NCBI RefSeq assembly: GCF_045863935.1
Contig: NZ_BTVP01000005.1
Coordinates: 51,810 to 115,809 of the forward strand
Direction: 5' to 3'
From: Parvibaculum sp045863935
GTDB lineage: Bacteria; Pseudomonadota; Alphaproteobacteria; Parvibaculales; Parvibaculaceae
DNA length: 64,000 nt
Part shown: positions 41,605-50,893 of the stretch, piece after piece
How the letters are laid out: every line of letters starts with the position of its first letter
Numbering within the stretch: position 1 is the stretch's first letter
Notes under the pieces: model-generated
Database searches by the model: none
The model's input: only the letters and a program-made list of their open reading frames with translations
Told to the model about the DNA's origin: nothing
Made by a program: the position numbers and the translations under genes

Positions 41605-43146
41605 CTACTTCCAGATCGGCTTGCCCGTGCCCGGCAACCCGAGCTTCGACCATTTCTTCGTGACGGCTTCGATCACATCCTGGTCCATGCGGATATGGCG
41701 GCCCCATTCGCGCTTCGTTTCGGGTGGCCATTTGTTCGTGGCGTCGAGGCCGATCTTGCCGCCGAGCCCGCTTTCCGGCGAGGCGAAGTCGAGATAGTCG
41801 ATCGGCGTGTTCTCGATCAGCGTGACGTCGCGCACCGGGTCCATGCGCGTCGAGATCGCCCACATCACGTCCTTCCAGTCGCGCGCGTCGATGTCGTCGT
41901 CCACGACGATGAGCCATTTCGTGTACATGAACTGGCGCAGATAGGACCACGCGCCCATCATCACGCGCTTGGCGTGGCCGGGATAGGCCTTCTTCATCGA
42001 GATGACGGCGATGCGGTAGGAGCAGCCTTCGGGCGGCAGCCAGAAATCCACGATCTCCGGGAATTGCTGCTGGAGGAGCGGAATGAAGACCTCGTTCAGC
42101 GCCTCGCCGAGCACGGAAGGTTCGTCCGGCGGGCGGCCGGTGAAGGTCGAGAGATAGATCGGGTCGCGCCGCATGGTGATTGCGGAGACGGTGAAGACCG
42201 GGAACTTCTCGACCGAGTTGTAATAGCCCGTGTGGTCGCCATAGGGGCCTTCGTCCTCGTACTCGTCGAGCGAGACATGGCCCTCGATGACGATTTCGGC
42301 CTGCGCAGGAACCTTCAGCGGCACCGTCTTGCAGTCGACGAGCTCGACCTTCTGGCCGCGCAGCAGCCCCGCGAACTGATATTCGCTGAGCGTGTCCGGC
42401 ACGGGCGTGACCGCGGCGAGGATCGTGCCGGGATCGGCGCCGATGACGCAGGCGGCGGGAAGCGGCTCGCGCTTCTCGCTCTTCCAGCGCGCATGATGCT
42501 GCGCGCCGCCGCGATGCGCAAGCCAGCGCATGATCGTCTTGTTTTTGCCCAACACCTGCATGCGGTAGATGCCGAGATTGAAGTCGTCTTCCTTGACGCC
42601 CTTCGGCCCCTTGGTGACGACGAGCGGCCAGGTGATGAGCGGCGCGGGCTCGCCCGGCCAGCAGGTCTGGATGGGGAGTTGGGTGAGGTCGATGTCGCTC
42701 CCCTTCAGCACCACTTCCTGGCAGGGGGCGGAGGAAACGGTTTTCGGCTTCATCGCCATGACGGTGCGCAGGAGCGGCAGCATGGAGACGGCCTCGCGGA
42801 AGCCCCCCGGCGGTTCGGGCTGGCGCAGGAAGGCAAGCGCCTCGCCGACTTCGCGCAAATCCTTCGCCCGCGTTCGCTCGATGGGGCCGCCGCCCGCGAA
42901 ATTCGCCGTTACGCCGCGCGCCACCCGCTCGACTGTGCCGAAGAGATTGACGAGGACGGGCATGGAGGAGGGCCGCCCATCGGCCATCTGCGCCGCCTCG
43001 AAGAGAACGGCGGGTCCCTGTTCGGCGAGGAGGCGCGTCTGGATTTCGGTCATCTCCAGAACGGTCGAAACGGGTTCCTTCACCCGGGCGAGGTCGCCGG
43101 TCTCGTCGAGCTTGCCGAGAAATTCGCGGAGGGAGGCATAGGACAT
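41605..43146 (-). CDS. ubiD: UbiD family decarboxylase
   Basis: A 513-aa prenyl-FMN-dependent decarboxylase, in ubiquinone synthesis acting on 3-polyprenyl-4-hydroxybenzoate. Conserved parts are NFAGGGP, CVIGADPGTILAAV near residue 230 and the catalytic-region DEYEDEGPYGDHTGYYNS near 275, which carries the Glu and Asp residues near the cofactor. The prenyl-FMN synthase UbiX is not in the window; ubiA is at 58370. The ATG at 43146 gives the standard start MSYASLREFL; a longer frame extends upstream without homology. Confidence 0.94.
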   Translation of the reverse strand: MSYASLREFLGKLDETGDLARVKEPVSTVLEMTEIQTRLLAEQGPAVLFEAAQMADGRPSSMPVLVNLFGTVERVARGVTANFAGGGPIERTRAKDLREVGEALAFLRQPEPPGGFREAVSMLPLLRTVMAMKPKTVSSAPCQEVVLKGSDIDLTQLPIQTCWPGEPAPLITWPLVVTKGPKGVKEDDFNLGIYRMQVLGKNKTIMRWLAHRGGAQHHARWKSEKREPLPAACVIGADPGTILAAVTPVPDTLSEYQFAGLLRGQKVELVDCKTVPLKVPAQAEIVIEGHVSLDEYEDEGPYGDHTGYYNSVEKFPVFTVSAITMRRDPIYLSTFTGRPPDEPSVLGEALNEVFIPLLQQQFPEIVDFWLPPEGCSYRIAVISMKKAYPGHAKRVMMGAWSYLRQFMYTKWLIVVDDDIDARDWKDVMWAISTRMDPVRDVTLIENTPIDYLDFASPESGLGGKIGLDATNKWPPETKREWGRHIRMDQDVIEAVTKKWSKLGLPGTGKPIWK

Positions 43147-43331
43147 TGGCGCAGCCGGCTTTCTATCGTCGCGGGGCGGTGAGAATGCCGCAAAGGCGGG
43201 CATTTGCCAAAGCGGGAGGAGGGGGCGGGCAGGAGCCGGTTTATGTGCCGATTTGGTGGGGCCCGTTAACAGGGCGCCAACCCTTGCGAGCCTAGAGTTC
43301 CGCTTGTGCGGGTTATGTGAAGGAGCCTCGA

Positions 43332-43937
43332 GTGACATCCGGTGAAAGTGTGAAGCAGCGCAAGCGGCAGAAGCGAATCTGGCGTGGCGGCGAGCTTGAC
43401 GCCGATCCCTTCCTGTTGCCGCAGCATGTTGCCGTCAAGGCAACGGGGCTCGTGGAGCGCGCCTTTGGCTTTATCCGCTTCGCCACGGTCTATACGGACG
43501 CCGTGACGGCCTATGACAGTTCGCCCCTGCTGGGCCGCTTCGAGTGGTCCGAGCCCATTTCGGCCTATGACGGTGTGGCACTGCGCGTTCTTCCCTGCGA
43601 CCGGCAGGCAGCGAACTTCGTTGCCGTGGTGGAATTGTGCCACGCTGGCAACGCGGCCCGGAACCTCGTCGTCTATGCCGGCGAGGATGGCGTGGATGCC
43701 TCATCGCGCTGGCGTGCCTGGGGCCGGGCGCTGAAATTGCCGCTGCTGATCGAGGACCGGGAGGGGATGCTCCATCCGGCGGAACGCCGCCTCGGCGCCC
43801 TCCAGGTCTCGGACCCGCAGCCTCACGCGGGCGCGAACCCGCTTTCGGCCCGCCGCCCGCTCACCTTCGGCCAGTCGGGCCAGCCGCGCGTTTGGGCCGG
43901 CCGTCTCGTCGTCGGCGGCCGCCCGCTCGCCTACTGA
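43332..43937 (+). CDS. DUF6101 family protein
   Basis: A 201-aa conserved alphaproteobacterial protein of unknown function that I place in DUF6101 from memory. It has a basic N-terminus (KQRKRQKRIWRGG), a middle segment LLPQHVAVKATGLVERAFGF and a Gly/Pro-rich C-terminus. No signal peptide or membrane helix is seen. The start is a GTG at 43332 preceded by AAGGAG six bases upstream; a second GTG at 43317 lies before that site and is less likely. It is divergent from ubiD and convergent with a crotonase gene. Confidence 0.65.
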   Translation: MTSGESVKQRKRQKRIWRGGELDADPFLLPQHVAVKATGLVERAFGFIRFATVYTDAVTAYDSSPLLGRFEWSEPISAYDGVALRVLPCDRQAANFVAVVELCHAGNAARNLVVYAGEDGVDASSRWRAWGRALKLPLLIEDREGMLHPAERRLGALQVSDPQPHAGANPLSARRPLTFGQSGQPRVWAGRLVVGGRPLAY

Positions 43938-43939
43938 GC

Positions 43940-44728
43940 TCAGCCGAACTTCGAGAAATCCGGTGCGCGCTTTTCGAAGAAGGCGCTGATCGCTTCCTTC
44001 ACTTCGCCGGAACGGAGCTGGGCGCCGAATACGCGGGCTTCGGCTTCGCGCGCTTCGCCGACCCGAGGGCGATCATTGTCCTTCAGCAGCGCCTTGGTCG
44101 CGCGGACCGCATTGGGCGCCTTGGCGGCGAGCGCCTTGGCGCGGGCAAGCGCTTCGATGGGCAACTCGTTATCCGGGAAGACCTCGGCGATAAGGCCGAT
44201 GGCTTCGGCCTTTTCCGCGCCGAGTTTCTTGCCGGTGAGGAAAAGGTCGGCTGCTTTCTGAATGCCGATCTGGCGCTGCAGCAGGAAGGTCGAGCCTGCT
44301 TCCGGCACAAGGCCGAGATTCACGAACGGCATCTGGAAGGTCGCACTCGTTCCCGCATAGACGAGATCGCAGTGGAGAAGCATGGTCACGCCCACGCCGA
44401 CCGCGAGCCCGTTCACGGCCGCCACAATCGGCTTTTGCGCGTTGGCGAGGTTTTCCAGAAAGCGCGTCACATGCGGCTTCTCTGTCGGCTGCGCGTCCAC
44501 CGGCGTCGTACCCGCCTTGGCGAAGTCGCCCAGATCGTTGCCCGCCGTGAAGGAGCCGCCGGAGCCCGTATAGAGCGTGACGCGGATCTTCGGATCGGCA
44601 TCCGCGATCTCGATTGCGTCGGCCAGCACCTTGTACATCTCCGCCGTCAGGGCGTTTTTCTTGTCCGGGCGGTTCATGGTGACGATCTGGACACCGTCTT
44701 CGACGGTCACAAGCACATGGTCGGTCAT
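43940..44728 (-). CDS. Crotonase-fold enoyl-CoA hydratase/isomerase
   Basis: A 262-aa crotonase-superfamily enzyme of acyl-CoA metabolism. The CoA/oxyanion region is SGGSFTAGNDLGDF near residue 57 and AAVNGLAVGVGVTML near 103. The active-site segment reads FQMPFVNLGLVPEAGSTFLL: the Glu of hydratases in QPE is Phe here, and a Glu appears in PEAGS, as in delta3-delta2 enoyl-CoA isomerases of the ECI2 type. So an isomerase activity, needed for unsaturated fatty acids, is at least as likely as hydration. It stands alone, convergent with DUF6101. Confidence 0.88.
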   Translation of the reverse strand: MTDHVLVTVEDGVQIVTMNRPDKKNALTAEMYKVLADAIEIADADPKIRVTLYTGSGGSFTAGNDLGDFAKAGTTPVDAQPTEKPHVTRFLENLANAQKPIVAAVNGLAVGVGVTMLLHCDLVYAGTSATFQMPFVNLGLVPEAGSTFLLQRQIGIQKAADLFLTGKKLGAEKAEAIGLIAEVFPDNELPIEALARAKALAAKAPNAVRATKALLKDNDRPRVGEAREAEARVFGAQLRSGEVKEAISAFFEKRAPDFSKFG

Positions 44729-44867
44729 GGAGCGATCCCTTCGGGAAGAGTGAAGCGGCTGTGGTTAGTTCTGTTTTGGAATTAGCATCAGCGCCCTGCC
44801 GAGGCAAAGCCAAACGGCGCAATCCGATGTGCGCGGAACGAGCCTTCGCTGGCGGATTTTGAACAGC

Positions 44868-45527
44868 TCACTCCGGCAGCAGCCGCCAGACGCTCGTGTT
44901 CCGGACGTCCGTGTCCTCAAGCTCGCGGGTGGTCTTCACGGCATAGGAAACGAGTTTCTCCATGCCGGATTTGGGCAGATAGGTGCGGCCCGGATCGCCG
45001 ATCAACACCTCGACGCCCTCGCCGGCAAGGCGGCGGAGCCATGCCTCGATCCGCTCTGCCAGCGGGCGCTCGTAGCACATGTCGCCGACCAGGATCACTT
45101 CCCAGCCCCGGTTTTCCACTCCGGCAAGATCTTCCACCGTCGTGGCTATCTCAACGGCATTGACGGCGGCGTTCAGCTTGATTGCCTCGACGGCAAATTC
45201 GTCGATATCGGCAGACAAAACCCTGCTTGCGGCGGATTTCGCGGCAGCGATGCCGATCAGGCCCGACCCCGCGCCGAAATCCAGGACGCTTTTGCCGCTG
45301 ACGATAACGGGGTTGTCCAGGATATAACGGGCCAGCGCCTGACCCCCGGCCCAGGCAAACGCCCAGAAGGGCGGGGGCAGACCGGACTTCTCAAGCTCTT
45401 CCTCGGTCATTTGCCATATAGGCACAATTTCCGTGGCGAGGTGGAGGCGGATTTCCGGAATGAGCGGGGCTTCATGGAGGGCCGTGTTGCCACGGATGAA
45501 ATCGGCCGGGTGGCGGCGCTCGCTCAT
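44868..45527 (-). CDS. Class I SAM-dependent methyltransferase (ETFB-lysine methyltransferase-like)
   Basis: A 219-aa methyltransferase. The SAM-binding motif I is VLDFGAGSGLIGIAAAKS near residue 80, motif II around VLSADIDEFA. The preceding PPPFWAFAWAGGQALARY and the late GDPGRTYLP are characteristic of the family containing mitochondrial ETFB lysine methyltransferase and its bacterial relatives, and of the older label nicotinamide N-methyltransferase-like. A protein-lysine substrate is likely but unproven. It overlaps the ribF stop by 4 bp. Confidence 0.83.
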   Translation of the reverse strand: MSERRHPADFIRGNTALHEAPLIPEIRLHLATEIVPIWQMTEEELEKSGLPPPFWAFAWAGGQALARYILDNPVIVSGKSVLDFGAGSGLIGIAAAKSAASRVLSADIDEFAVEAIKLNAAVNAVEIATTVEDLAGVENRGWEVILVGDMCYERPLAERIEAWLRRLAGEGVEVLIGDPGRTYLPKSGMEKLVSYAVKTTRELEDTDVRNTSVWRLLPE

Positions 45528-46474
45528 GCTCCTTTGCCGAGCGCGGCGAGCACCTCGCGCGCCCTCTCGCTATCCTTCGCGATCTGCGCCTTGAGGCTGT
45601 CGAGCCCGTCGAATTTCCGTTCGGGACGCAGATACTCGATGAAGGACACGGCGGCATGGGCGCCATAGAGGTCGCCCTCGAAATCGAAGATGTGGACCTC
45701 GAGGAGAACGTCCTGCTTGTCGAAGGTGGGGCGCCTGCCGACATTGGCAACGCCGTCATAGACGCCCTTGTGAGGCCCGTCCTCGAATTCGATTTTCACC
45801 GCATAGACGCCGAGCGCCGGCTCGACATGGTCCTCCAGCGGCAGGTTCGCCGTTGGAAATCCGATGGTCCGGCCGCGCTGGTCGCCTTGCTTGATGTGCG
45901 TTTCGACAGTCCACCAGTGGCCGAGGAGCTTCGCCGCGCCTCCCGGATCGCCCTTGGCCAGTAACTCGCGGATGCGCGTGGAAGAAAAAGTGACGCCATC
46001 TTCCTGGACTTCCTCGACGATGCTGACGCCGAAGCCTTCCACTTCGCCCATGTAGGACAGTGCCGCCGCATCGCCACTGCGGCCTTTGCCGAAGCGGTAA
46101 TCGTAGCCCGCGACGACATGAACGGCATGAAGGCCATCGATCAGCACGTCGTGCACGAATTCCGGCGCCAGCCTTTGCGACATTTTTTCATCGAAGGGGA
46201 GCGCGGCAAGGATGTCGACGCCGAGGCGATCGAGAAGCCTTGCCTTGGCGCGGAAGGGCGTGAGCCGGAAGAAAGGGCGATCGGGAAAGAAGAACTGCTG
46301 CGGATGCGGCTCGAAGACGATGACGCCGAGGGGCACGCCCATCTCCGCCGCAATCGCCGCCGCCTTGCCGATCACCTGCTGGTGGCCGAGATGCACGCCG
46401 TCGAAATTGCCGAGCGCATAGACCGCTCCCCGGAGACCGGGCGCAATGTGTTCATGGTGACGGACGATCTGCAT
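45524..46474 (-). CDS. ribF: Bifunctional riboflavin kinase/FAD synthetase
   Basis: Makes FMN from riboflavin and then FAD, 316 aa. The N-terminal adenylyltransferase domain has GNFDGVHLGHQ near residue 22, and the segment STRIRELLAKGD near 175; the C-terminal flavokinase domain has GRTIGFPTANL near 200 and GVANVGRRPTF near 245. The start at 46474 (MQIVRHH) matches the family; an in-frame ATG at 46519 with GGAG upstream could add 15 residues. FAD is used by many enzymes encoded here (FMO, acyl-CoA dehydrogenases). Confidence 0.95.
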   Translation of the reverse strand: MQIVRHHEHIAPGLRGAVYALGNFDGVHLGHQQVIGKAAAIAAEMGVPLGVIVFEPHPQQFFFPDRPFFRLTPFRAKARLLDRLGVDILAALPFDEKMSQRLAPEFVHDVLIDGLHAVHVVAGYDYRFGKGRSGDAAALSYMGEVEGFGVSIVEEVQEDGVTFSSTRIRELLAKGDPGGAAKLLGHWWTVETHIKQGDQRGRTIGFPTANLPLEDHVEPALGVYAVKIEFEDGPHKGVYDGVANVGRRPTFDKQDVLLEVHIFDFEGDLYGAHAAVSFIEYLRPERKFDGLDSLKAQIAKDSERAREVLAALGKGA

Positions 46475-46582
46475 AGAGGGGGCCGGTGCTCCGGGCGGGT
46501 GAATTTGGCTCAAGGTCATGGCGGATCGGCTCCGCAGCGTCAAGTACGGGGCGGGAAACGAGGGTGACGTTGCGTTCCGCCG

Positions 46583-47440
46583 CTACCAGACGAGGCGCGG
46601 CATGGCGCCGACGGCGCTGACGCCCGCGCGCTCGAGAACATGGACGACGCGCGCCTCCTCCGGCGCTTCCGGCGCGGGGCCGCAATCGGCCGCCGCGATT
46701 CCGCCCGTGATGAAGAGGACGTCGATGCCGCTGTCGTTCGCTCCCTTGACGTCGGTCAGAGGTCCGTCACCCACGGCCAGGATGCGGGCATCGGGAACGG
46801 GTTTGCCGGCGAACCCGGCAAGACGTTCGCGGGCAATGCCGTAGACGGGGCCGTGCGGCTTGCCGAAATAGACCGTGTTGCCGCCCAGTTCGCCATAGAG
46901 TTTCGCAAGCGCGCCCGCGCAATAGATGTGGCGGTCGCCACGCTCGACCACAATGTCGGGATTGGCGCAGATGAGCGTGAGCCCACGCGCCGTGAGCCGT
47001 TCGAACGGTTCGCGGTAATCTTCCGGACCTTCGACCTCATCATCGAAGGGGCCGGTGACGAGAACGAAATCGGCATCGGCTTCGCCAACACGCTCGACCC
47101 CGGTGTCATCGAACAGCGCAAGGTCGCGGTCCGGCCCGATGTGGTAGCAGCGCGTTCCGTGTTCATGGCTTGCGAGGCAGTGGCGCGTCGCATCGCCCGA
47201 GGTCAGAATTCCGTCATAGACGTCGTGTGGAATGCCCATGTGCTCGAACATCGCGGGCAGCGCATCGGACGGCCGCGGCGCGTTCGAGAGCAGCAGCACA
47301 TGGCCGCCTTTCGCGCGGAAATTCGCCAGCGCTTCCGGCACGCCCGGATAGGCTCTGCGTCCGTTATGCAGCACGCCCCAGACATCGCAGAGAAGTGCAT
47401 CGTATCGGCCGGCAATGGCCGAAAGTCCCGGGATCAGCAT
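46583..47440 (-). CDS. HAD-superfamily phosphatase (TIGR01459/NagD-like, class IIA)
   Basis: A 285-aa HAD-superfamily hydrolase. Motif I is LLCDVWGVLHNG near residue 16, where the second Asp of the usual DxDG is replaced by Trp-Gly-Val as in the class IIA group (DxxG). Motif II is LLSNAPRPSDAL near 50, and motif III/IV are YFGKPHGPVYGIA and AVGDGPLTDVKGAN. It resembles the TIGR01459 subfamily common in alphaproteobacteria. The substrate, perhaps a sugar or nucleotide phosphate, is unknown. It lies 7 bp after rsmD. Confidence 0.85.
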   Translation of the reverse strand: MLIPGLSAIAGRYDALLCDVWGVLHNGRRAYPGVPEALANFRAKGGHVLLLSNAPRPSDALPAMFEHMGIPHDVYDGILTSGDATRHCLASHEHGTRCYHIGPDRDLALFDDTGVERVGEADADFVLVTGPFDDEVEGPEDYREPFERLTARGLTLICANPDIVVERGDRHIYCAGALAKLYGELGGNTVYFGKPHGPVYGIARERLAGFAGKPVPDARILAVGDGPLTDVKGANDSGIDVLFITGGIAAADCGPAPEAPEEARVVHVLERAGVSAVGAMPRLVW

Positions 47441-47447
47441 GCGCCTT

Positions 47448-48014
47448 CTACTCTGCTTTCATGAAAACGATTTCGGTATCGCGGTAGCGCCGCCGGTCGA
47501 GCTCCTCGAAGCCTTCGGGCGCTTCGAAATCCGCCATCGCGCTCTCCTCGACGACGCAGAGCGCCTGCGGTGCAAGCCAGTCTCCCTCGCGCGCGGAAAG
47601 AAGCGCGGCGCTGCCGAGACCCTTGCCGTAGGGCGGATCGGCGAAGACAAGCGAGAAGGCGGGACCGACGCTGCCGGGGCGAGGCCCAAGCCGCGTCGCA
47701 TCGCGCTTGTAGATTTTCGCATGACCGTTGAGGCCGAGATGTTCGAGATTCTCGCGGATCGCCGCACGGCTCTCGGCATGATCCTCCACGAAGAGAGCGA
47801 AGGAAGCGCCGCGCGAGATCGCCTCGATGCCGAGTGCGCCGGTGCCCGCGAAGAGGTCGAGCACGCGGGCTCCCTCAAGCGCGAAATCGCCGAAGTCGGC
47901 ATGGGCGAGAATGTTGAACAATGCCTCGCGCGTGCGGTCGCTCGTCGGCCGCACCAGATCGCCCTTGGGCGCCGCGATGGGCCGGCCTCTAAGGGCGCCG
48001 CCGACGATCCGCAT
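47448..48014 (-). CDS. rsmD: 16S rRNA (guanine-966-N2)-methyltransferase
   Basis: Methylates G966 of 16S rRNA on the 30S subunit, 188 aa. The start MRIVGGALRGRPI, the SAM motif VLDLFAGTGALGIEAISRGA near residue 47 and the catalytic FADPPYGKG near 118 are all standard. Its ATG at 48014 lies 26 bp inside the 3' end of rluB, so the two rRNA-modifying enzymes are translated from overlapping genes. The HAD phosphatase follows. Confidence 0.94.
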   Translation of the reverse strand: MRIVGGALRGRPIAAPKGDLVRPTSDRTREALFNILAHADFGDFALEGARVLDLFAGTGALGIEAISRGASFALFVEDHAESRAAIRENLEHLGLNGHAKIYKRDATRLGPRPGSVGPAFSLVFADPPYGKGLGSAALLSAREGDWLAPQALCVVEESAMADFEAPEGFEELDRRRYRDTEIVFMKAE

Positions 48015-48975
48015 GGGGAGCCTTTCTCTTGCCGGTCGTGCCGGCCTTTTTCTCACGGAAGGTTTTCAGTTTCGGCTTCGTGCCACCCGGCTTTGTCCGA
48101 TCCGGCTTCGCGGATGGTTTGTCGCCGGCCTTTTTGGTTACAGGTTTGCCGCCCGCCCATTTTCCGCCGGAACTGCCGGCCGCCGGTCCCCTGGATGGTT
48201 GGACTTCGGCCGGTGCAAATTGCTCGGCATGGGCGCCGAGCTGATCCATCAATACGCGGTTCGGCACCTGCTTGATGTCGCCGGGCTCCAGATCGCCGAT
48301 CTGGAACGGGCCGAAGGAAAGCCGGATCAGCCGGTTGACGCTCAGTCCGAGTTCGGCGAGGACGCGCTTCACCTCGCGGTTCTTGCCTTCCTTGAGGCCG
48401 AGCGTGAGCCAGACATTCGAACCCTGCACCTTGTCGATCACAGCCTCGATCGGACCGTAGCGCACGCCTTCGACGGTGATGCCGTTCTTCAGCTTGTCGA
48501 GATCGGCCTGAGTGATGCGGCCCCAGGCGCGGACGCGGTAGCGCCGTGTCCAGCCCGTCGAGGGCAGTTCGAGGAGGCGCGCCAGCTCGCCGTCATTGGT
48601 GAGAAGCAGCAGGCCCTCTGTATTGATGTCGAGGCGCCCGACCGAGACGACGCGCGGAATATCTTCCGGCAGCTTCTCGAACACGGTGGTCCGGCCTTCG
48701 GGATCCTTTGCCGTGGTGACGAGGCCGGCGGGCTTGTGGTAGCGCCACAGCCTTGCCGGCTCCCGCGCCGGGAGCGCCTTTCCGTCGACGATGATCGTTT
48801 CGCGGCCCGTGACGTTGAGGGCCGGGCTTTTCAGCACCTTGCCGTTCACCGTTACGCGCCCTTCCTCGATCAGCTTTTCGGCCTCGCGGCGCGAGCAGAT
48901 GCCCGCCCGCGCGATCACTTTCGCGATACGGTCGCCTTCGGGCGCAGGGGAGGGGCTTTTGGGGGCGGATGTCAT
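47989..48975 (-). CDS. rluB: 23S rRNA pseudouridine synthase (RluB/RsuA family)
   Basis: A 328-aa pseudouridine synthase. An N-terminal S4 RNA-binding domain (KVIARAGICSRREAEKLI, residues 20-37) is followed by the catalytic domain with GRLDINTEGLLLLTNDG near 113, which carries the catalytic Asp, and GKNREVKRVLAELGL near 192. The last 70 residues form a Lys/Pro/Gly-rich, probably disordered basic tail (GGKPVTKKAGDKPSAKP), which could aid RNA binding. RluB versus RluE/F type cannot be settled by eye. It is divergent from tadA with 80 bp between starts. Confidence 0.88.
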   Translation of the reverse strand: MTSAPKSPSPAPEGDRIAKVIARAGICSRREAEKLIEEGRVTVNGKVLKSPALNVTGRETIIVDGKALPAREPARLWRYHKPAGLVTTAKDPEGRTTVFEKLPEDIPRVVSVGRLDINTEGLLLLTNDGELARLLELPSTGWTRRYRVRAWGRITQADLDKLKNGITVEGVRYGPIEAVIDKVQGSNVWLTLGLKEGKNREVKRVLAELGLSVNRLIRLSFGPFQIGDLEPGDIKQVPNRVLMDQLGAHAEQFAPAEVQPSRGPAAGSSGGKWAGGKPVTKKAGDKPSAKPDRTKPGGTKPKLKTFREKKAGTTGKRKAPHADRRRRP

Positions 48976-49055
48976 GGGCCTCTCTTTAGCAGGAGCCCCG
49001 CCCGACAGGAAGCTGGTGCTTGCCAAGCCCGGAACCACGGGGCACGGTCCCGCCC

Positions 49056-49523
49056 ATGACAGCCGAGCCCGACACCTCGATGCGCCCGATGGACCTTGCC
49101 CTCGCCGAGGCCGAGGCGGCGGGCGCGCGCGGGGAGGTGCCGGTGGGCGCCGTCATCGTGGACGGGGCGGGACGCATCGTCGCACGGGCGGGCAACCGGA
49201 CGCTTGAACTCAAGGATCCGACGGCCCATGCCGAACTCCTCGCGATCCGCGAGGCCTGCGCCGCGCTCGGCACCGAACGGCTCATCGGATGCGACCTCTA
49301 CGTCACGCTGGAGCCATGCCCCATGTGTGCGGCAGCTATTTCCTTTGCCCGCCTGAGACGGCTCTATTACGGGGCGGCGGATGAGAAGGGCGGTGGCGTC
49401 GACCACGGCCCCCGCATCTTCGCGCAAGCGACTTGCCATCACCGGCCGGACGTCTATGGCGGCATTGCCGAAAGCCAGGCCGCCGGTCTGTTGCGGCGTT
49501 TTTTCGCAGTGCGGCGCAGCTGA
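49056..49523 (+). CDS. tadA: tRNA-specific adenosine deaminase
   Basis: Converts A34 to inosine in tRNA-Arg(ACG), 155 aa. The zinc/catalytic motif HAELLAIREA is near residue 58 and the second zinc motif TLEPCPMCAAAISFAR near 87, both intact. The start ATG at 49056 adds a short tail before MRPMDLALAEAE; an ATG at 49080 is an alternative. It is divergent from rluB, forming with rluB and rsmD a group of RNA-modification genes. Confidence 0.94.
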   Translation: MTAEPDTSMRPMDLALAEAEAAGARGEVPVGAVIVDGAGRIVARAGNRTLELKDPTAHAELLAIREACAALGTERLIGCDLYVTLEPCPMCAAAISFARLRRLYYGAADEKGGGVDHGPRIFAQATCHHRPDVYGGIAESQAAGLLRRFFAVRRS

Positions 49524-49638
49524 GGCCAATCAGCGGCTTTCCGCGTGATTTGCTCTCCCCAACCCGTTAGAGTGCCCGCATTCGACATTGAGAAGGGGAC
49601 CGCGGTCCCCGACCCACAAAAATACGAAGGGGAGATCG

Positions 49639-50877
49639 ATGAATTTCGACCACAATGAAAAAACCAAGGAGCTGCTCGCTCGTCTCGAGCGGTTCATGGA
49701 CGACCATATCTATCCGAACGAGAAGACCTATAACGACCAGATGGATGCCTTCCGCAAGGCGGGCGACCCCTGGCAGGTGCCGCAGATCCTGGAAGACCTG
49801 AAGCCGAAGGCGAAGGAAGCCGGTCTGTGGAATCTCTTCCTGCCCGAATCCGAGCGCGGCGGCGGCCTCTCCAACCTCGAATATGCATCGCTCTGCGAGA
49901 TCATGGGACGCGTCGGCTGGGCGTCGGAGGTGTTCAACTGCTCCGCGCCGGACACCGGCAACATGGAAGTGATCGAGCGCTACGGCAACGAACGCCAGAA
50001 GAAGGAATATCTGGAGCCGTTGCTCGAAGGAAAGATGCGTTCGGCCTTCCTCATGACGGAGCCCGACGTCGCCTCTTCCGACGCGACGAACATCTCGACC
50101 CGCATCGAACGCGACGGCAACGAATACGTCATCAACGGCCGCAAGTGGTGGTCGTCGGGCGTGGGCGATCCGCGCTGCAAGATCGCGATCCTGATGGGCA
50201 AGACGGACCCCAAGGCCGACACCTACAGGCAGCAGTCGCAGATCCTCGTGCCCATGGACGCGCCGGGCATCAAGGTCGTGCGCATGCTTCCCGTGTTCGG
50301 CTATGACGACGCGCCGCACGGTCATGCCGAAGTGCTTCTCGAGAATGTCCGCGTTCCGGCCGAGAACCTGCTTCTCGGCGAAGGCCGCGGCTTCGAGATC
50401 AGCCAGGGCCGCCTTGGACCTGGCCGCATCCATCACTGCATGCGCACCATCGGCGTTGCCGAACGCGCGCTCGAGATCATGGTGAAGCGTCTTCTCACCC
50501 GTGAGGCCTTCGGCAAGAAGATCGCCGAGCACTCGGTCTGGGAAGAGCGTGTGGCTCGTGCCCGCATCGACATCGAGATGGCGCGCCTGCTGACGCTGAA
50601 GGCCGCCTACATGATGGACACGGTGGGCAACAAGGTCGCTCGCGCCGAGATTGCCATGATCAAGGTGGCGGCGCCGAACATCGCCCTCAAGGTGATCGAC
50701 GATGCGATCCAGGCGCATGGCGGCGGCGGCGTGACGACCGACTTCGGTCTCGCCAAGATGTATTCCGGCATGCGGACGCTCCGCCTCGCGGACGGCCCCG
50801 ACGAAGTGCACGCCCGCACTATCGCCAAGCTCGAGTTCAAGAAATACTCGAACCGGGTGCGGGCCGCGGCGGAGTAA
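49639..50877 (+). CDS. Acyl-CoA dehydrogenase, ACAD10/11 type (LvaC-like)
   Basis: A 412-aa acyl-CoA dehydrogenase with a strong AAGGGGAG ribosome-binding site. Features are RSAFLMTEPDVASSDATNIS near residue 135, GRKWWSSGVGDPRCKIAI near 165 and the C-terminal HGGGGVTTDFGLAKMYSGMR followed by LRLADGPDEVH. The LADGPDEVH ending is characteristic of the ACAD10/11 clade, whose members, like LvaC of the levulinate pathway, act on phosphorylated 4-hydroxyacyl-CoAs. Two APH-type kinases of the matching family occur at 23899 and 53768 in this window. Its own terminator follows. Confidence 0.9.
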   Translation: MNFDHNEKTKELLARLERFMDDHIYPNEKTYNDQMDAFRKAGDPWQVPQILEDLKPKAKEAGLWNLFLPESERGGGLSNLEYASLCEIMGRVGWASEVFNCSAPDTGNMEVIERYGNERQKKEYLEPLLEGKMRSAFLMTEPDVASSDATNISTRIERDGNEYVINGRKWWSSGVGDPRCKIAILMGKTDPKADTYRQQSQILVPMDAPGIKVVRMLPVFGYDDAPHGHAEVLLENVRVPAENLLLGEGRGFEISQGRLGPGRIHHCMRTIGVAERALEIMVKRLLTREAFGKKIAEHSVWEERVARARIDIEMARLLTLKAAYMMDTVGNKVARAEIAMIKVAAPNIALKVIDDAIQAHGGGGVTTDFGLAKMYSGMRTLRLADGPDEVHARTIAKLEFKKYSNRVRAAAE

Positions 50878-50893
50878 GGTAGACAAGACGAAA

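Noticed and set aside
41362..43182. A 606-codon plus-strand frame opposite arfB and ubiD
   Set aside because: Both minus-strand genes have complete, well-conserved motifs; the plus frame is a shadow.
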